Shown piece by piece: positions 10,165 to 19,904 of a stretch of DNA of 64,000 nt (positions are counted from its first letter, which is position 1; every line of letters starts with the position of its first letter). Under the pieces are notes generated by a model. It made no database searches. It worked only from the letters and a program-made list of their open reading frames with translations, and was not told where the DNA came from. The translations under genes were made by a program, and so were the position numbers. Source of the DNA: Campylobacteraceae bacterium (GTDB taxonomy: Bacteria; Campylobacterota; Campylobacteria; Campylobacterales; Campylobacteraceae); contig JAAYPR010000012.1 in the NCBI GenBank assembly GCA_012519705.1, forward strand, positions 1 through 64,000. The letters are read 5' to 3'.

Positions 10165-10977
10165 TTATTCTAGAAATTTATAAATAGCAGCAGGCAGGAA
10201 GTATTTTTTATTGACTGTTCCTTTAAAGTAAGGATTTAAATCATTATCAAATGCCTCTTCAAAGAAACCTTCCTTGCTTAAGCTTATTATTCCTTTGTTT
10301 ATAGCATCCAAAAGCTCTTTATTGTATTTTCTAGTTGCTACGGCTACAAATTGAGTCTCGCCTAGATTATCAATGCTTACTTCAACTTCTCTGTCTAGTA
10401 CAGGAAACGCTAAAACCATTATGTCATCATCAGCGTAAGCATCACCCTTGCCATCTTTTAACATCCTATAGCATTCTCCAGCTGTTAGGCAGTATTTTAA
10501 ATTATTAAAACCATTTTCTATTAAGAAACTCTCTATAGTTGAGTCACGAAAAGTTAAAATGGTTTTATCTTTTAAATCCGAAAAGTTTTTAATATTATCA
10601 GCTTTTCTTGTTAATAGCCCTATATCAACAGTAAAATATGGCAGAGAAAAATCAACTAGTTTTTTTCTATCATCTGTTATTGCCATATTATTAAGAAAAA
10701 TATCTATTTTATTTTCTTGCAGGGAGCTAATCCCATCTTCAAAATTTGTTGCGATAAACTCAATTCTGCCAGATTTATTACCGAAAACATATTTCGATAA
10801 AGCATTTGCTAAGTTTACTTCAAAACCAACAAAATCACAATCTATAAGCTTAGAAAAAGGTGCTTGGTTGCTATCAACCCCCACCTTTAAAACACCACTG
10901 CTACGGATTTCATTTAGGCTGTTAGCAGTAAGAATAGTCAAGCTACATAAAAAACAGAAAAACATTTTTTTCATCAT
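10165..10977 (-). CDS. Amino-acid-type transporter substrate-binding protein (family 3), paralog 1
   Basis: Signal peptide MMKKMFFCFLCSLTILTANS; SGVLKVGVDSNQAPFS...FVGFEVNLANAL SBP_bac_3 signature. Confidence 0.9.
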   Translation of the reverse strand: MMKKMFFCFLCSLTILTANSLNEIRSSGVLKVGVDSNQAPFSKLIDCDFVGFEVNLANALSKYVFGNKSGRIEFIATNFEDGISSLQENKIDIFLNNMAITDDRKKLVDFSLPYFTVDIGLLTRKADNIKNFSDLKDKTILTFRDSTIESFLIENGFNNLKYCLTAGECYRMLKDGKGDAYADDDIMVLAFPVLDREVEVSIDNLGETQFVAVATRKYNKELLDAINKGIISLSKEGFFEEAFDNDLNPYFKGTVNKKYFLPAAIYKFLE

Positions 10978-11023
10978 TTTATTTCCTTTAAGTGTAATTA
11001 TTAAAAAACAAAAATTTAAAATA

Positions 11024-11051
11024 AAATCATCCCTAAAAACAGGGATGATTT
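11024..11051 (-). terminator. Terminator hairpin
   Basis: AAATCATCCCT-aaaaac-AGGGATGATTT perfect 11-bp stem at 3' end of the upstream paralog; T-rich on the minus strand. Confidence 0.65.
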
Positions 11052-11056
11052 ATAAA

Positions 11057-11860
11057 TTAACCAAAAATACTATAAATATCATCAAGCAAGAAGTATTTTT
11101 TTTCAGCCGTTCCTTTATAGTATGGGTTTAAATTTTGGTCAAAATTCTTTCTAAAAAACCCTTCCCTGCTCAGCTTAATTAAGCTATTATTTATAGCATC
11201 TAAAAGCTCTTTACTATTTTTTCTAATAGCAACTCCTAAAAAGTCAGTATCACCTAGATTTTGAATACTCACTTCAACTTCTTTATCCAGCACAGGAAAT
11301 GCTAAAACTATCAAGTTATCATCAGCATAGGCCGCACCCTTGCCATCTTTTAGCATTTTATATCCATCCCCAGCTGTTTCACAGTATACCATATCAAAGC
11401 CTCTTTGTTTTAAAAAAGATTCAGTCGTTGTATCTTTAAACCCAATAATCTTTTCACCACTTAGGTCAGAAAGTTTAGTAATTCTATCTGATTTCATGGT
11501 AAGAAATCCTATGTTTACTGCGAAGTAAGGCATGGAAAAGTCAACTAATTTAGCTCTCTCATCAGTTATTGTCATGGCGTTAATAAACATATCGATTCTT
11601 TTGCTTTGCAGGTCAGAAATCCCATTATTAAAATGTGTAGGGATAAGCTTTACCTCTATGGAGTCACCAAAAATATTTTTAGCGATAGCCCTTGCCATAT
11701 CAGCTTCAAAACCAATAAATTGTTCATCCACATATTTAGAAAAAGGTGCTTGGTCAGTATCAAGACCTATTTTTAAAACACCACGTTCTTTTATTTGCTC
11801 AATACTGTTTGCAAAAAGAGCAGTTAAGCTACATAAAAAGCAAAAAAACAGTTTTCTCAT
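11057..11860 (-). CDS. Amino-acid-type transporter substrate-binding protein (family 3), paralog 2
   Basis: Same architecture and near-parallel sequence to 10165-10977 (ERGVLKIGLDTDQAPFSKYVDEQFIGFEADMARAIAKNIFG). Confidence 0.9.
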   Translation of the reverse strand: MRKLFFCFLCSLTALFANSIEQIKERGVLKIGLDTDQAPFSKYVDEQFIGFEADMARAIAKNIFGDSIEVKLIPTHFNNGISDLQSKRIDMFINAMTITDERAKLVDFSMPYFAVNIGFLTMKSDRITKLSDLSGEKIIGFKDTTTESFLKQRGFDMVYCETAGDGYKMLKDGKGAAYADDNLIVLAFPVLDKEVEVSIQNLGDTDFLGVAIRKNSKELLDAINNSLIKLSREGFFRKNFDQNLNPYYKGTAEKKYFLLDDIYSIFG

Positions 11861-11922
11861 TTTATCTCCTTTAATAGTTTAAATTCTCTGCACAGATTAT
11901 ACAATAAAATCAATCAAAAAAG

Positions 11923-11950
11923 TGTCTCTTTGCGTTTTTGCAAAGAGACA
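11923..11950 (-). terminator. Rho-independent terminator of sstT
   Basis: Stem TGTCTCTTTGC / GCAAAGAGACA, loop of 6, followed on minus strand by CTTTTTTG. Confidence 0.75.
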
Positions 11951-11956
11951 AAAGAA

Positions 11957-13198
11957 TTATTTGTTATTTGTCACCATAGAAGCAACTGCTGTGTATAAAA
12001 CGTCAGTTGAGCTGTTTATCGCTGTTTCAACTGAGTCTTGGATAACACCGATGATAAAGCCAACTGCGATAACTTGCATAGCTATCTCATTTGGTATGTT
12101 AAATAGTGAAGTTGCTAGAGGTATAAGCATAAGCGAACCACCTGGCACACCACCCGCTCCAGTAGCACCAAGAGCTGAAACAAAGCAAAGCAAAAGTGCT
12201 GTTCCAAAGCTAACTTCGATACCTAGTGTATAAACCGCTGCAAGTGAGAGTATAGCGATAACAACTGCCGCTCCTGCCATGTTTATCGTAGCACCAAGAG
12301 GGATTGAGATAGGATAAAGCTCCTCATCAAGTTCTAGTTTTCTACAAAGGTTTAAGTTTACAGGGATGTTTGCTGCTGAACTTCTTGTAAAGAACGCATA
12401 CAGACCACTCTCTTTTAGACATGTAAAAAGAAGTGGGTATGGGTTTTTCTTTAGAGCAATTCCAGCAATTAAAGGGTTTGTCACAAGTGCCACAAAAGCC
12501 ATCGCTCCAACTAAAACAACTATTAGTCTTAAGTATCCTAAAAGTGCCTCTCCGCCAGCCTCAATTACGCTATTTGTAACTAAGCCCATGATACCAAATG
12601 GAGCAAGTTGGATGATAAACTGAACTATTTTTGTTATACCATCTGCTAAGTCGCCAAAAATATCTTTTGTTGCTCCTGATGCAAATCTTAAAGCCAAACC
12701 AAAGCCTATAGCCCAAGTCAAAATTCCCACATAGTTTCCAGTTGCAAGTGCGTTTATAGGGTTATCAACCATTTTAAATAAAAGTCCGCCTAAAACTTCA
12801 ACTAAGCTAGTTGGAGCTGTTGCATTAACCGCTGAGGTTGTATCTAAAACTAAAGGTGTTGGGAACATAAAGCTTGCTAAAACACCCACAAAAGAAGCAA
12901 GAAGTGTGCTTGAAAGGTAAAGAACTATAACTAGTTTTAAGCCCTTTGTGTTAGTAAAGTTTTTTGTTATAAAAGAAGCTGCTATTAGGATAAATACCAA
13001 AACAGGAGCAACTGCTTTTAAAGCTCCAACAAAAAGACTACCTAAAGTTCCAACCCCGCCTGCTAAAGCTGCGATAAAAGCAGCGTCTGAGCCTCTTGCG
13101 ATAAATCCAAGAACCGCACCTATAAAAACACCTGTTAAAATTCTAACAACAAGGTTTTTATCTTTGTAAATGCTTATCAATTTTTCAAATGATGCCAT
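11957..13198 (-). CDS. sstT: Serine/threonine:Na+ symporter SstT
   Basis: DAACS family protein; [40 protein letters not shown]. Confidence 0.93.
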   Translation of the reverse strand: MASFEKLISIYKDKNLVVRILTGVFIGAVLGFIARGSDAAFIAALAGGVGTLGSLFVGALKAVAPVLVFILIAASFITKNFTNTKGLKLVIVLYLSSTLLASFVGVLASFMFPTPLVLDTTSAVNATAPTSLVEVLGGLLFKMVDNPINALATGNYVGILTWAIGFGLALRFASGATKDIFGDLADGITKIVQFIIQLAPFGIMGLVTNSVIEAGGEALLGYLRLIVVLVGAMAFVALVTNPLIAGIALKKNPYPLLFTCLKESGLYAFFTRSSAANIPVNLNLCRKLELDEELYPISIPLGATINMAGAAVVIAILSLAAVYTLGIEVSFGTALLLCFVSALGATGAGGVPGGSLMLIPLATSLFNIPNEIAMQVIAVGFIIGVIQDSVETAINSSTDVLYTAVASMVTNNK

Positions 13199-13231
13199 GT
13201 GTTTCCTTTAAAATTAAAAATAAGTTAATGC

Positions 13232-13271
13232 TATCTAAATTTAGATAAAACTAAGTTAAAATTTTAACTTA
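13232..13271. promoter_or_regulatory. Two adjacent perfect palindromes in sstT/metK divergent intergenic region
   Basis: TATCTAAATTTAGATA (13232-13247) and TAAGTTAAAATTTTAACTTA (13252-13271). Confidence 0.45.
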
Positions 13272-13377
13272 AATTTTTTAGATTAAAGAGTGAAAATTTA
13301 GTGAAATTTATCCTATCTTAATTATTAAAAGCTAAAATTCAAACATTTATATTATAAATTTTAATCAAAGGAGATTT

Positions 13378-14580
13378 ATGTATCTTTTTACTTCTGAGGT
13401 GGTAAGCCCAGGACACCCTGATAAATGTGCTGATATCATCGCAGATAGCATAGTTGATGCGGTTTTAATGGCTGATAAAGACGCTAGAGTTGCAAGTGAA
13501 GTTTTCGTAGCTGGAAAGCATATCGTAATAGGCGGTGAGGTTAAAACAGACGCTGATATTAGCTTTAACAAATATGAAACTATCGTAAAAGACGCTCTTG
13601 CAAAAATCGGCTACAACGGAAACCCACACTTTACAAAAGAGCAGTGCCTACACCCTGATGACGTTGAAGTTCATGTACTTTTAAATAAGCAAAGCCCTGA
13701 TATTAGTCAAGGTGTTGATCAAAGTAGTGGAGAGATAGGAGCAGGAGATCAAGGCATAATGTTTGGCTTTGCAAGCTCGGAGACCGAGCATCTTATGCCA
13801 GCAGCTATAACTTACGCAAGACTTTTAAGCGATAAAGTTTATGAGTATGCCAAAGCTCATCCACATGAGTTTGGAGTAGATATCAAAACTCAGGTGACAC
13901 TTGATTACGGCTCAAAAGAGAATTTTGAAAACTGTAAACCACAAAGCATCCACACTATCGTTGTTTCAGCTCCTTGTGTTGAAAGTATGAGTATAGAAAA
14001 AGTTAGAGAAATCATCGGTAAGCTTATAGACGAGGCAGGGCTTCCAAAAGAGCTTTATGATAAAGAAAATACAATCATCTATATAAACCCAACAGGCAGA
14101 TATGTAAACCACTCAAGTCTTCACGATAGCGGACTAACAGGTAGAAAACTAATCGTTGATAGCTTTGGTGGATACTCGCCAATAGGCGGTGGTGCTCAGT
14201 CAAGTAAAGACTACACTAAAGTTGATAGAAGTGGGCTTTATGCGGCTCGCTACATCGCTAAAAACATAGTCGCAGCAGGACTTGCTAAAAAGTGTATAGT
14301 TCAGTTAAGTTATGCTATAGGTGTTGCAAAGCCAGTTTCTGTAAGTGTTGACTGTATGGGAACCCATGTTGAGAGTGTAAATGATGATATGCTTTCAAGT
14401 TTTGTTTCGCAAAATTTCCCTTTAACACCAAAATGGATAACTGATAAATTTGGACTTGATAAGCCAAGCAAAGAGACATTTTTATACTCCTATGTTGCAG
14501 CACATGGGCAAGTTGGAAACCCAAGCTATCCATGGGAGAGTTTGGACTCAGTAGAACTGTTTAAAGGGCTTTTGAAATAG
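13378..14580 (+). CDS. metK: S-adenosylmethionine synthase
   Basis: FTSEVVSPGHPDKCADIIADSIVDA; GAGDQGIMFGFA; strong RBS AAAGGAG. Confidence 0.97.
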   Translation: MYLFTSEVVSPGHPDKCADIIADSIVDAVLMADKDARVASEVFVAGKHIVIGGEVKTDADISFNKYETIVKDALAKIGYNGNPHFTKEQCLHPDDVEVHVLLNKQSPDISQGVDQSSGEIGAGDQGIMFGFASSETEHLMPAAITYARLLSDKVYEYAKAHPHEFGVDIKTQVTLDYGSKENFENCKPQSIHTIVVSAPCVESMSIEKVREIIGKLIDEAGLPKELYDKENTIIYINPTGRYVNHSSLHDSGLTGRKLIVDSFGGYSPIGGGAQSSKDYTKVDRSGLYAARYIAKNIVAAGLAKKCIVQLSYAIGVAKPVSVSVDCMGTHVESVNDDMLSSFVSQNFPLTPKWITDKFGLDKPSKETFLYSYVAAHGQVGNPSYPWESLDSVELFKGLLK

Positions 14581-14692
14581 TTTTTGAATTTTAATAACTC
14601 GTAAATTTGCTTTGGGTAACAAAATAGCAGCCCTCACGATTGTTGCTCAAAGCTTTGCTCGGTTTTGAAATTTAACCTTGATTTTTTCAAGA

Positions 14693-15161
14693 CTAAATTC
14701 TATTTCCACAAAAATAATCTTTTAATTCTTTGTTTGTTCTTTTGATGTCGATATCTAGTTTTGGGAAATTTTTATCATTTGTTATAATTAAGTCACAACC
14801 ATTTTCTTTCGCACAAAAGTATTGCAAAATATCTTCAAAATCAACTATCTTATCACTTTTAATCTTTTCGCTTGCATAAAGACAAGCATTTTGTAAGGCA
14901 TTATTTGATAACGAAAGACATCTGAAATTTGTAGATTTTGATAAAGTTGCAAAAAAAATTAACGATCATTTCTATGTTAAGTTTATAATGTTTATTTAAT
15001 ATATATGATATGTCACTAATGCTTTCAAAAGAGTAGCATATCGCACTTTTGTCATCAAAATTTTTAAATAACTTCACTGCTTTTTCGTGAAGTTCGCCAC
15101 GGCTTTCAACCAGAAAATCAGTAATGATATTATTATCAAGAAAAATTTTAGAGTATCCCAT
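14693..15161 (-). pseudogene. PIN-domain toxin split by a frameshift at a T8 tract (minus strand)
   Basis: ORF 14901-15161 gives PIN N-terminus MGYSKIFLDNNIITDFLVESR. Removing one T from the T8 (A8 at 14951-14958) restores ...IVNFFATLSKSTNFRCLSLSNNALQNACLYASEKIKSDKIVDFEDILQYFCAKENGCDLIITNDKNFPKLDIDIKRTNKELKDYFCGNRI*. Confidence 0.8.
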
Positions 15162-15387
15162 ATCTATCTCTTAGATATTCTTTATCATTTAACTTATAGT
15201 TTTTTAAATCATCGGAAATTTCACTATTGGCTTCCTTTACAATTCCAGCAAATTTCATAATTTCATTTTCGTCGTTTGTTTTTTCTTTGAGTTCTTTAGA
15301 TTTTTTGACGATTAAATTTGCCATGTCTATTAAATCTTTTTGATTTACTGGAAGCTCAAACTCAAATTTTATAACTTCTTGTGCCAT
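15148..15387 (-). CDS. Antitoxin of PIN-type toxin-antitoxin module
   Basis: 79 aa; overlaps PIN gene start by 14 nt; shares IMKFAG and RYG motifs with the antitoxin-like ORF at 51119-51373. Confidence 0.75.
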   Translation of the reverse strand: MAQEVIKFEFELPVNQKDLIDMANLIVKKSKELKEKTNDENEIMKFAGIVKEANSEISDDLKNYKLNDKEYLRDRYGIL

Positions 15388-15412
15388 TTTCCATCCTTTT
15401 TTAAATGTTATT

Positions 15413-16717
15413 TTATCTAAATTTCCCCAAAAACTCTTTTATCCATAGTTTTTTAGGAGTTATTATCTCGCTTTTGCTTCCATTTACTGAGTGGTACACA
15501 GTAGTTGCGTGTTTTGTGGCGTAGTATTTTATGAGAAGTCTTTGCAAATTTGGCTGGGTTGAAGGGGTAAACCAGCCGTTATTTGAAATCGCTACAACGA
15601 TGTCAGGGCTGTTTTTGTAAATTTCAGCTCTTGAGGCTTCGTAGCAAATCGCATTTGTTATTTTAACCCCGTTTAACTCATACTCGCTTATATCACTAGC
15701 TTTTTTAAAGTCACTTGCACCACTAAAAATGATCTCATTTATCAAATTTGTTAAGAACTTAGGAAGTGGAATTTCCTCTCCAAAAGGAACTAGAATATGC
15801 TTGTCAAATCTTTGCATAATGCCGTTTTGAAACAGAAATGATGAGTTATAAATAGTTTTATTCTCATAAGCTAAAGCCCCTGTTAAAATGGCTATCTTAA
15901 AAGATTTCTCTTTTAAAACTCTCATCAAATTTTTTTCTAAATTTAGATAAGCGACTATGGCATTTTCAGGCAAAATTATAAACTCATAGCCTTCATTTAT
16001 GGCGTTATCTATCAAGTCTAAAACATCATCAATTTGTTTGTTTTTATAACTACTTTCCCATTTTATATCTTGAGGGATATTTGTATTTGCGATATAGGTT
16101 TTAAAGGGTAAGAAATTTGGCTCGCTCTCTTGAAATTGCAGAGCAAAGATAAGCAAAAACGCACTTATAAATTTATACTTTTTTAAAGAATAAAAAGCCA
16201 CTACAAAAGCAAAGACAAAAAATAACCCCCTTAAATTTGGCTCAAAAATCCCAGGCATCAAGGTTAGCTCTAAATTTAACCAGTTGAAATTAAATGGATA
16301 GAAATAACTTAGTCCTAGAAGTAAAAAACCTCTGACATACAAACTCTTAAACCAGCCACAAATTAAAAACAGAGCTCCATAAACAAATCCAAAAAACAAA
16401 ATTTCCAAAGGAATCAAAAAACTCATTCCATAAAAACGAAGTGAAAAACTAACCCAGTAAAACCAAAGCACCCCAACAAAAAATCCAGTATGAAAAAACT
16501 CAAACCTATTAAATTTAAAAAGCTTGTAAAAACCGTAAATTGCAAGAAATGGGGAGATAAAATTTAAAACTGTATTATCAAAAAGAGTTAAAAATATAAA
16601 ATTTGAAATTAAAAATGAAACATAAAAGCCTTTTATAATCTCATTTGTGGTAAAATACCTGCTTATTAAATTTTTTACAAAGGATTTACATGGAACAGCC
16701 AGGAGTTTTAGGGACAT
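15413..16717 (-). CDS. lnt: Apolipoprotein N-acyltransferase
   Basis: Nitrilase-like domain ILPENAIVAYL, KHILVPFGEEIPL, CYEASRAEIYKNSPDIVVAISNNGWF; N-terminal membrane segments. Annotated start overlaps yajC and is uncertain. Confidence 0.88.
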   Translation of the reverse strand: MSLKLLAVPCKSFVKNLISRYFTTNEIIKGFYVSFLISNFIFLTLFDNTVLNFISPFLAIYGFYKLFKFNRFEFFHTGFFVGVLWFYWVSFSLRFYGMSFLIPLEILFFGFVYGALFLICGWFKSLYVRGFLLLGLSYFYPFNFNWLNLELTLMPGIFEPNLRGLFFVFAFVVAFYSLKKYKFISAFLLIFALQFQESEPNFLPFKTYIANTNIPQDIKWESSYKNKQIDDVLDLIDNAINEGYEFIILPENAIVAYLNLEKNLMRVLKEKSFKIAILTGALAYENKTIYNSSFLFQNGIMQRFDKHILVPFGEEIPLPKFLTNLINEIIFSGASDFKKASDISEYELNGVKITNAICYEASRAEIYKNSPDIVVAISNNGWFTPSTQPNLQRLLIKYYATKHATTVYHSVNGSKSEIITPKKLWIKEFLGKFR

Positions 16718-17007
16718 TTTTACCTCTTATCGTGTTTTTTTTAATTTTTTATTTCTTAGTCATAAGACCACAGACGAAACAAGCAAAAGCTCACGCTTTA
16801 ATGATTAGCGAACTTAAAAAAGGCGACAAAATCGTAACATCAGGTGGATTTAAATGCACAGTTGTCAATCCAAAAGATGATTTTATCACAGTTAAGCTTA
16901 ATGATGATGTAATCGTTGAACTTGCAAGAATGAATGTTGCAAGAAAAATAGAGAAATTTGATGACGTAAACGAGGATAAAAAAGAGGAAAAAACTAAAAA
17001 TGCGTAA
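16690..17007 (+). CDS. yajC: Preprotein translocase subunit YajC
   Basis: FFLIFYFLVIRPQTKQAKAHALMISELKKGDKIVTSGG. Confidence 0.96.
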   Translation: MEQPGVLGTFLPLIVFFLIFYFLVIRPQTKQAKAHALMISELKKGDKIVTSGGFKCTVVNPKDDFITVKLNDDVIVELARMNVARKIEKFDDVNEDKKEEKTKNA

Positions 17008-18598
17008 AAAAAAGGTCACATATCGACTAATTGTTTTAATTATAACATTAGTTTTTTCAGTTATTTTCTCATTTCCTTCTATTTTTCAGACTGAAAAAGG
17101 GGCGAAGATAAACCTAGGTCTTGACCTTCAAGGCGGGCTTCATATGCTTTTAAGCGTCGATGAAAATGAAGCTATTGCATCTAAGATAAAGTCTATCGCT
17201 TCAAGTGTTAGCTACTCAGCAAACAAAGATGACTTGCTATATAGTGGTTTTCACATCGCAAAAGAGTACTTTGAGTTTGAAATTTTAGACAAAGATGAGG
17301 TTGCAAAATTTGACGCTATTTTAGCTAAACTTCCAGGTCTTAAAGTTGACAAAAGCGGACTTCACTACACTGTTTCTCTAACTGAGAGCGAAACGATAGC
17401 TACAAAAGAGTATGCTATCGACCAAGCAGTTGAGACTATAAGAAACAGAATTGACCAGTTTGGTCTGAGTGAGCCAACTGTTGCAAGGCAGGGACCAACT
17501 GATATTTTAGTTGAAATTCCAGGTGTTAAAACAAACGAAGACAAACAAAGAGCAAAAGATCTAATCGCTACTTCAGCAAGACTTGAACTTATGGCACTTG
17601 ATGACAAAAGACAAGACGAAGCTCAAACTTTAACCCCTGCACAAGCGGCGAAATACGGTTTAGTTATCTTAGAAGATGCTAAACATCCTGAGTATAAATA
17701 CGCTATAAAAGAGATTCCAATCCTTGATGGCTCAATGCTAGTTGATGCTAAAGTAGGGTTTGACCAAGCAAATCAGCCAGTTATTAACTTTACTCTTAAC
17801 TCTGAGGGTGCGGCGATTTTTGGTGACTTTACAGGGAGCAATGTGGGCTCTAGACTTGCGATTGTCCTAGATGGCAAGGTTTACTCAGCACCGAGAATCA
17901 ATGAAAGAATCGGCGGTGGAAGCGGACAAATAAGTGGTGGATTTACCATGGAAGAGGCAAGAGACGTTGCTATCGCTCTAAGAAGTGGAGCATTACTAGC
18001 TCCTGTTACAATGGGTGAAGAAAGAACTATCGGTCCTAGCCTTGGAGCTGATAGCATTAAGCAGAGCATGGTTGCTTTGGTTTTAGTATTTATCTTAATC
18101 ATGGGCTTTATGATGCTTTACTACGGACTTGCTGGAATCATCGCAAACGTTGCTTTAGTTATAAATATCTTGTTTTTGATAGCTATAATGGCTCTTTTTG
18201 GAGCGACGCTCACGCTTCCTGGAATGGCTGGTATCATCCTAACCGTTGGTATGGCGGTTGATGCTAACATTATCATAAACGAGCGGATTAGGGAGATGTT
18301 AAGGCAAGGAGCAAATATTAGAAATAGTATAGAAAAAGGTTATCAAAACGCAATGACAGCGATTATCGACTCAAACCTTACTACTCTTATAACTTCTGCT
18401 GCTTTATACTCATACGGAACAGGTCCGGTTAAGGGCTTTGCGGTAACGATGAGTATAGGTATCATCGCATCTATGATAACGGCGATTGTCGGAACTCATG
18501 GCATTTTTGATTATTTTATGGATAGAATGGAAAAAAGTAAAAACACAGTTCTTTGGTTTGGATATAAAGTAAGAGGAGCAAACAGTGCAAATATTTGA
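17000..18598 (+). CDS. secD: Protein translocase subunit SecD
   Basis: GLDLQGGLHMLL; ALRSGALLAPVTMGEERTIGPSLG. Confidence 0.97.
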   Translation: MRKKKVTYRLIVLIITLVFSVIFSFPSIFQTEKGAKINLGLDLQGGLHMLLSVDENEAIASKIKSIASSVSYSANKDDLLYSGFHIAKEYFEFEILDKDEVAKFDAILAKLPGLKVDKSGLHYTVSLTESETIATKEYAIDQAVETIRNRIDQFGLSEPTVARQGPTDILVEIPGVKTNEDKQRAKDLIATSARLELMALDDKRQDEAQTLTPAQAAKYGLVILEDAKHPEYKYAIKEIPILDGSMLVDAKVGFDQANQPVINFTLNSEGAAIFGDFTGSNVGSRLAIVLDGKVYSAPRINERIGGGSGQISGGFTMEEARDVAIALRSGALLAPVTMGEERTIGPSLGADSIKQSMVALVLVFILIMGFMMLYYGLAGIIANVALVINILFLIAIMALFGATLTLPGMAGIILTVGMAVDANIIINERIREMLRQGANIRNSIEKGYQNAMTAIIDSNLTTLITSAALYSYGTGPVKGFAVTMSIGIIASMITAIVGTHGIFDYFMDRMEKSKNTVLWFGYKVRGANSANI

Positions 18599-19556
18599 TA
18601 AAGATAAAGTTTATAATTTTATGGGCGTTCGCCACATTTTCCTTGCTATCTCTTTGGTTTTATGTTTGGGTTCTGTTTTTTTACTAGCAACTCAGGGGCT
18701 TAAATTTGGTATCGACTTCTCAGGTGGGACTTTGATACAGATAAAATATGAAGGCGAGGCACCAATTAGCGATATAAGAGATAGACTCAACGGAGTTGAA
18801 GGTTTAGAGGGAGCTAGTGTTACTGAGTTTGGAAGTAAAGAAGAAATCACTATCAGATATAGTAGTTCAAACGAAGAGCTTAGTAAAGACGTTAGCTCAC
18901 ATATGGAAGAGCTACTTAGTGGAACTGGAAACTTTGAGATAAGAAGAGTTGACGTTGTTGGTCCAAAAGTTGGCGATGAGCTTAAAAAAAGCGGAATAAT
19001 GGCGGTAGTTGTATCGCTTGCTTTGATTTTGCTATATCTAGGCGTGAGATTTGAGTGGAGATTTGCTTTTGCGGCGATTGTTTCAGAGGTTCACGACGTT
19101 CTTATAGTTATGGGTTTTATCTCGTTAACGCAAATAGATGTAAACTTAGACACTTTAGCTGCGATTTTAACAGTTGTTGGTTACTCACTAAACGATACAA
19201 TTATTGTATTTGATAGGATTAGAGAGGGCGTTCAAGAGAGTAAAGAAAACGAACTAAAAGGCGTTATCAACGAGTCTATTTCAAGAACACTTTCAAGAAC
19301 GATGCTTACTTCACTTACAACTTTAGCAAGCGTTTTAGTTCTTTTCTTCTTTGCTGGAGATATGTTAAGAGACTTCTCAGCAATCGTTGCTGTTGGTATA
19401 GTGGTAGGAACTGCAAGCTCTATCTTCATAGCAAGTCAGGCGTTAGTTTGGTTTAGATTTAACGTTGCAAAATATAGAGAGTTTTTAGAAGCGAAAAAGC
19501 AAAGACAAAGAGAGAAAGAAAAAATGCGTGCTATGTATGAAAAAGGAATAGTATAA
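18585..19556 (+). CDS. secF: Protein translocase subunit SecF
   Basis: GLKFGIDFSGGTLIQIKY; GYSLNDTIIVFDRIRE. Confidence 0.97.
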   Translation: MQIFDKDKVYNFMGVRHIFLAISLVLCLGSVFLLATQGLKFGIDFSGGTLIQIKYEGEAPISDIRDRLNGVEGLEGASVTEFGSKEEITIRYSSSNEELSKDVSSHMEELLSGTGNFEIRRVDVVGPKVGDELKKSGIMAVVVSLALILLYLGVRFEWRFAFAAIVSEVHDVLIVMGFISLTQIDVNLDTLAAILTVVGYSLNDTIIVFDRIREGVQESKENELKGVINESISRTLSRTMLTSLTTLASVLVLFFFAGDMLRDFSAIVAVGIVVGTASSIFIASQALVWFRFNVAKYREFLEAKKQRQREKEKMRAMYEKGIV

Positions 19557-19557
19557 G

Positions 19558-19896
19558 ATGAATTGGGGTAGGGTTGTTCATGTGTTTTTTACACTGATGA
19601 GTTTTACAACCATAGCTGGCTATCTCTATGTCCATAGTGGGATAGCTCTTTTTATAGCAGCGAGTATAAATTTAATCTCAACTCTACTTAAAATAGGTGT
19701 TAGAAATTTGCTTTCAACTGAGCTTTTTGCGGCCTCAGTTGTGGCAGATTTGCACCTAATACCTGCTTTTATCATCTATATAACAGGCGGGGATTTAGAG
19801 GTAGTTTACTCTTTTGTTATAGGGGCTGCGTTGGCAAATCTTTTCTCAATAGTTTTGACAATAGTAGAAGCAGCTAAATTTAAAGATGAATTTTAG
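19558..19896 (+). CDS. Small integral membrane protein, conserved in epsilonproteobacteria
   Basis: 112 aa, hydrophobic segments, tightly packed between secF and leuS. Confidence 0.7.
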   Translation: MNWGRVVHVFFTLMSFTTIAGYLYVHSGIALFIAASINLISTLLKIGVRNLLSTELFAASVVADLHLIPAFIIYITGGDLEVVYSFVIGAALANLFSIVLTIVEAAKFKDEF

Positions 19897-19904
19897 GAGT
19901 AATA

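Noticed and set aside
11922-12233. 103-aa plus-strand ORF opposite sstT
   Set aside because: Antisense shadow of a well-supported membrane protein gene; no independent coding evidence.
14315-14533. 72-aa minus-strand ORF within metK
   Set aside because: Antisense of the conserved metK C-terminal region; no support.
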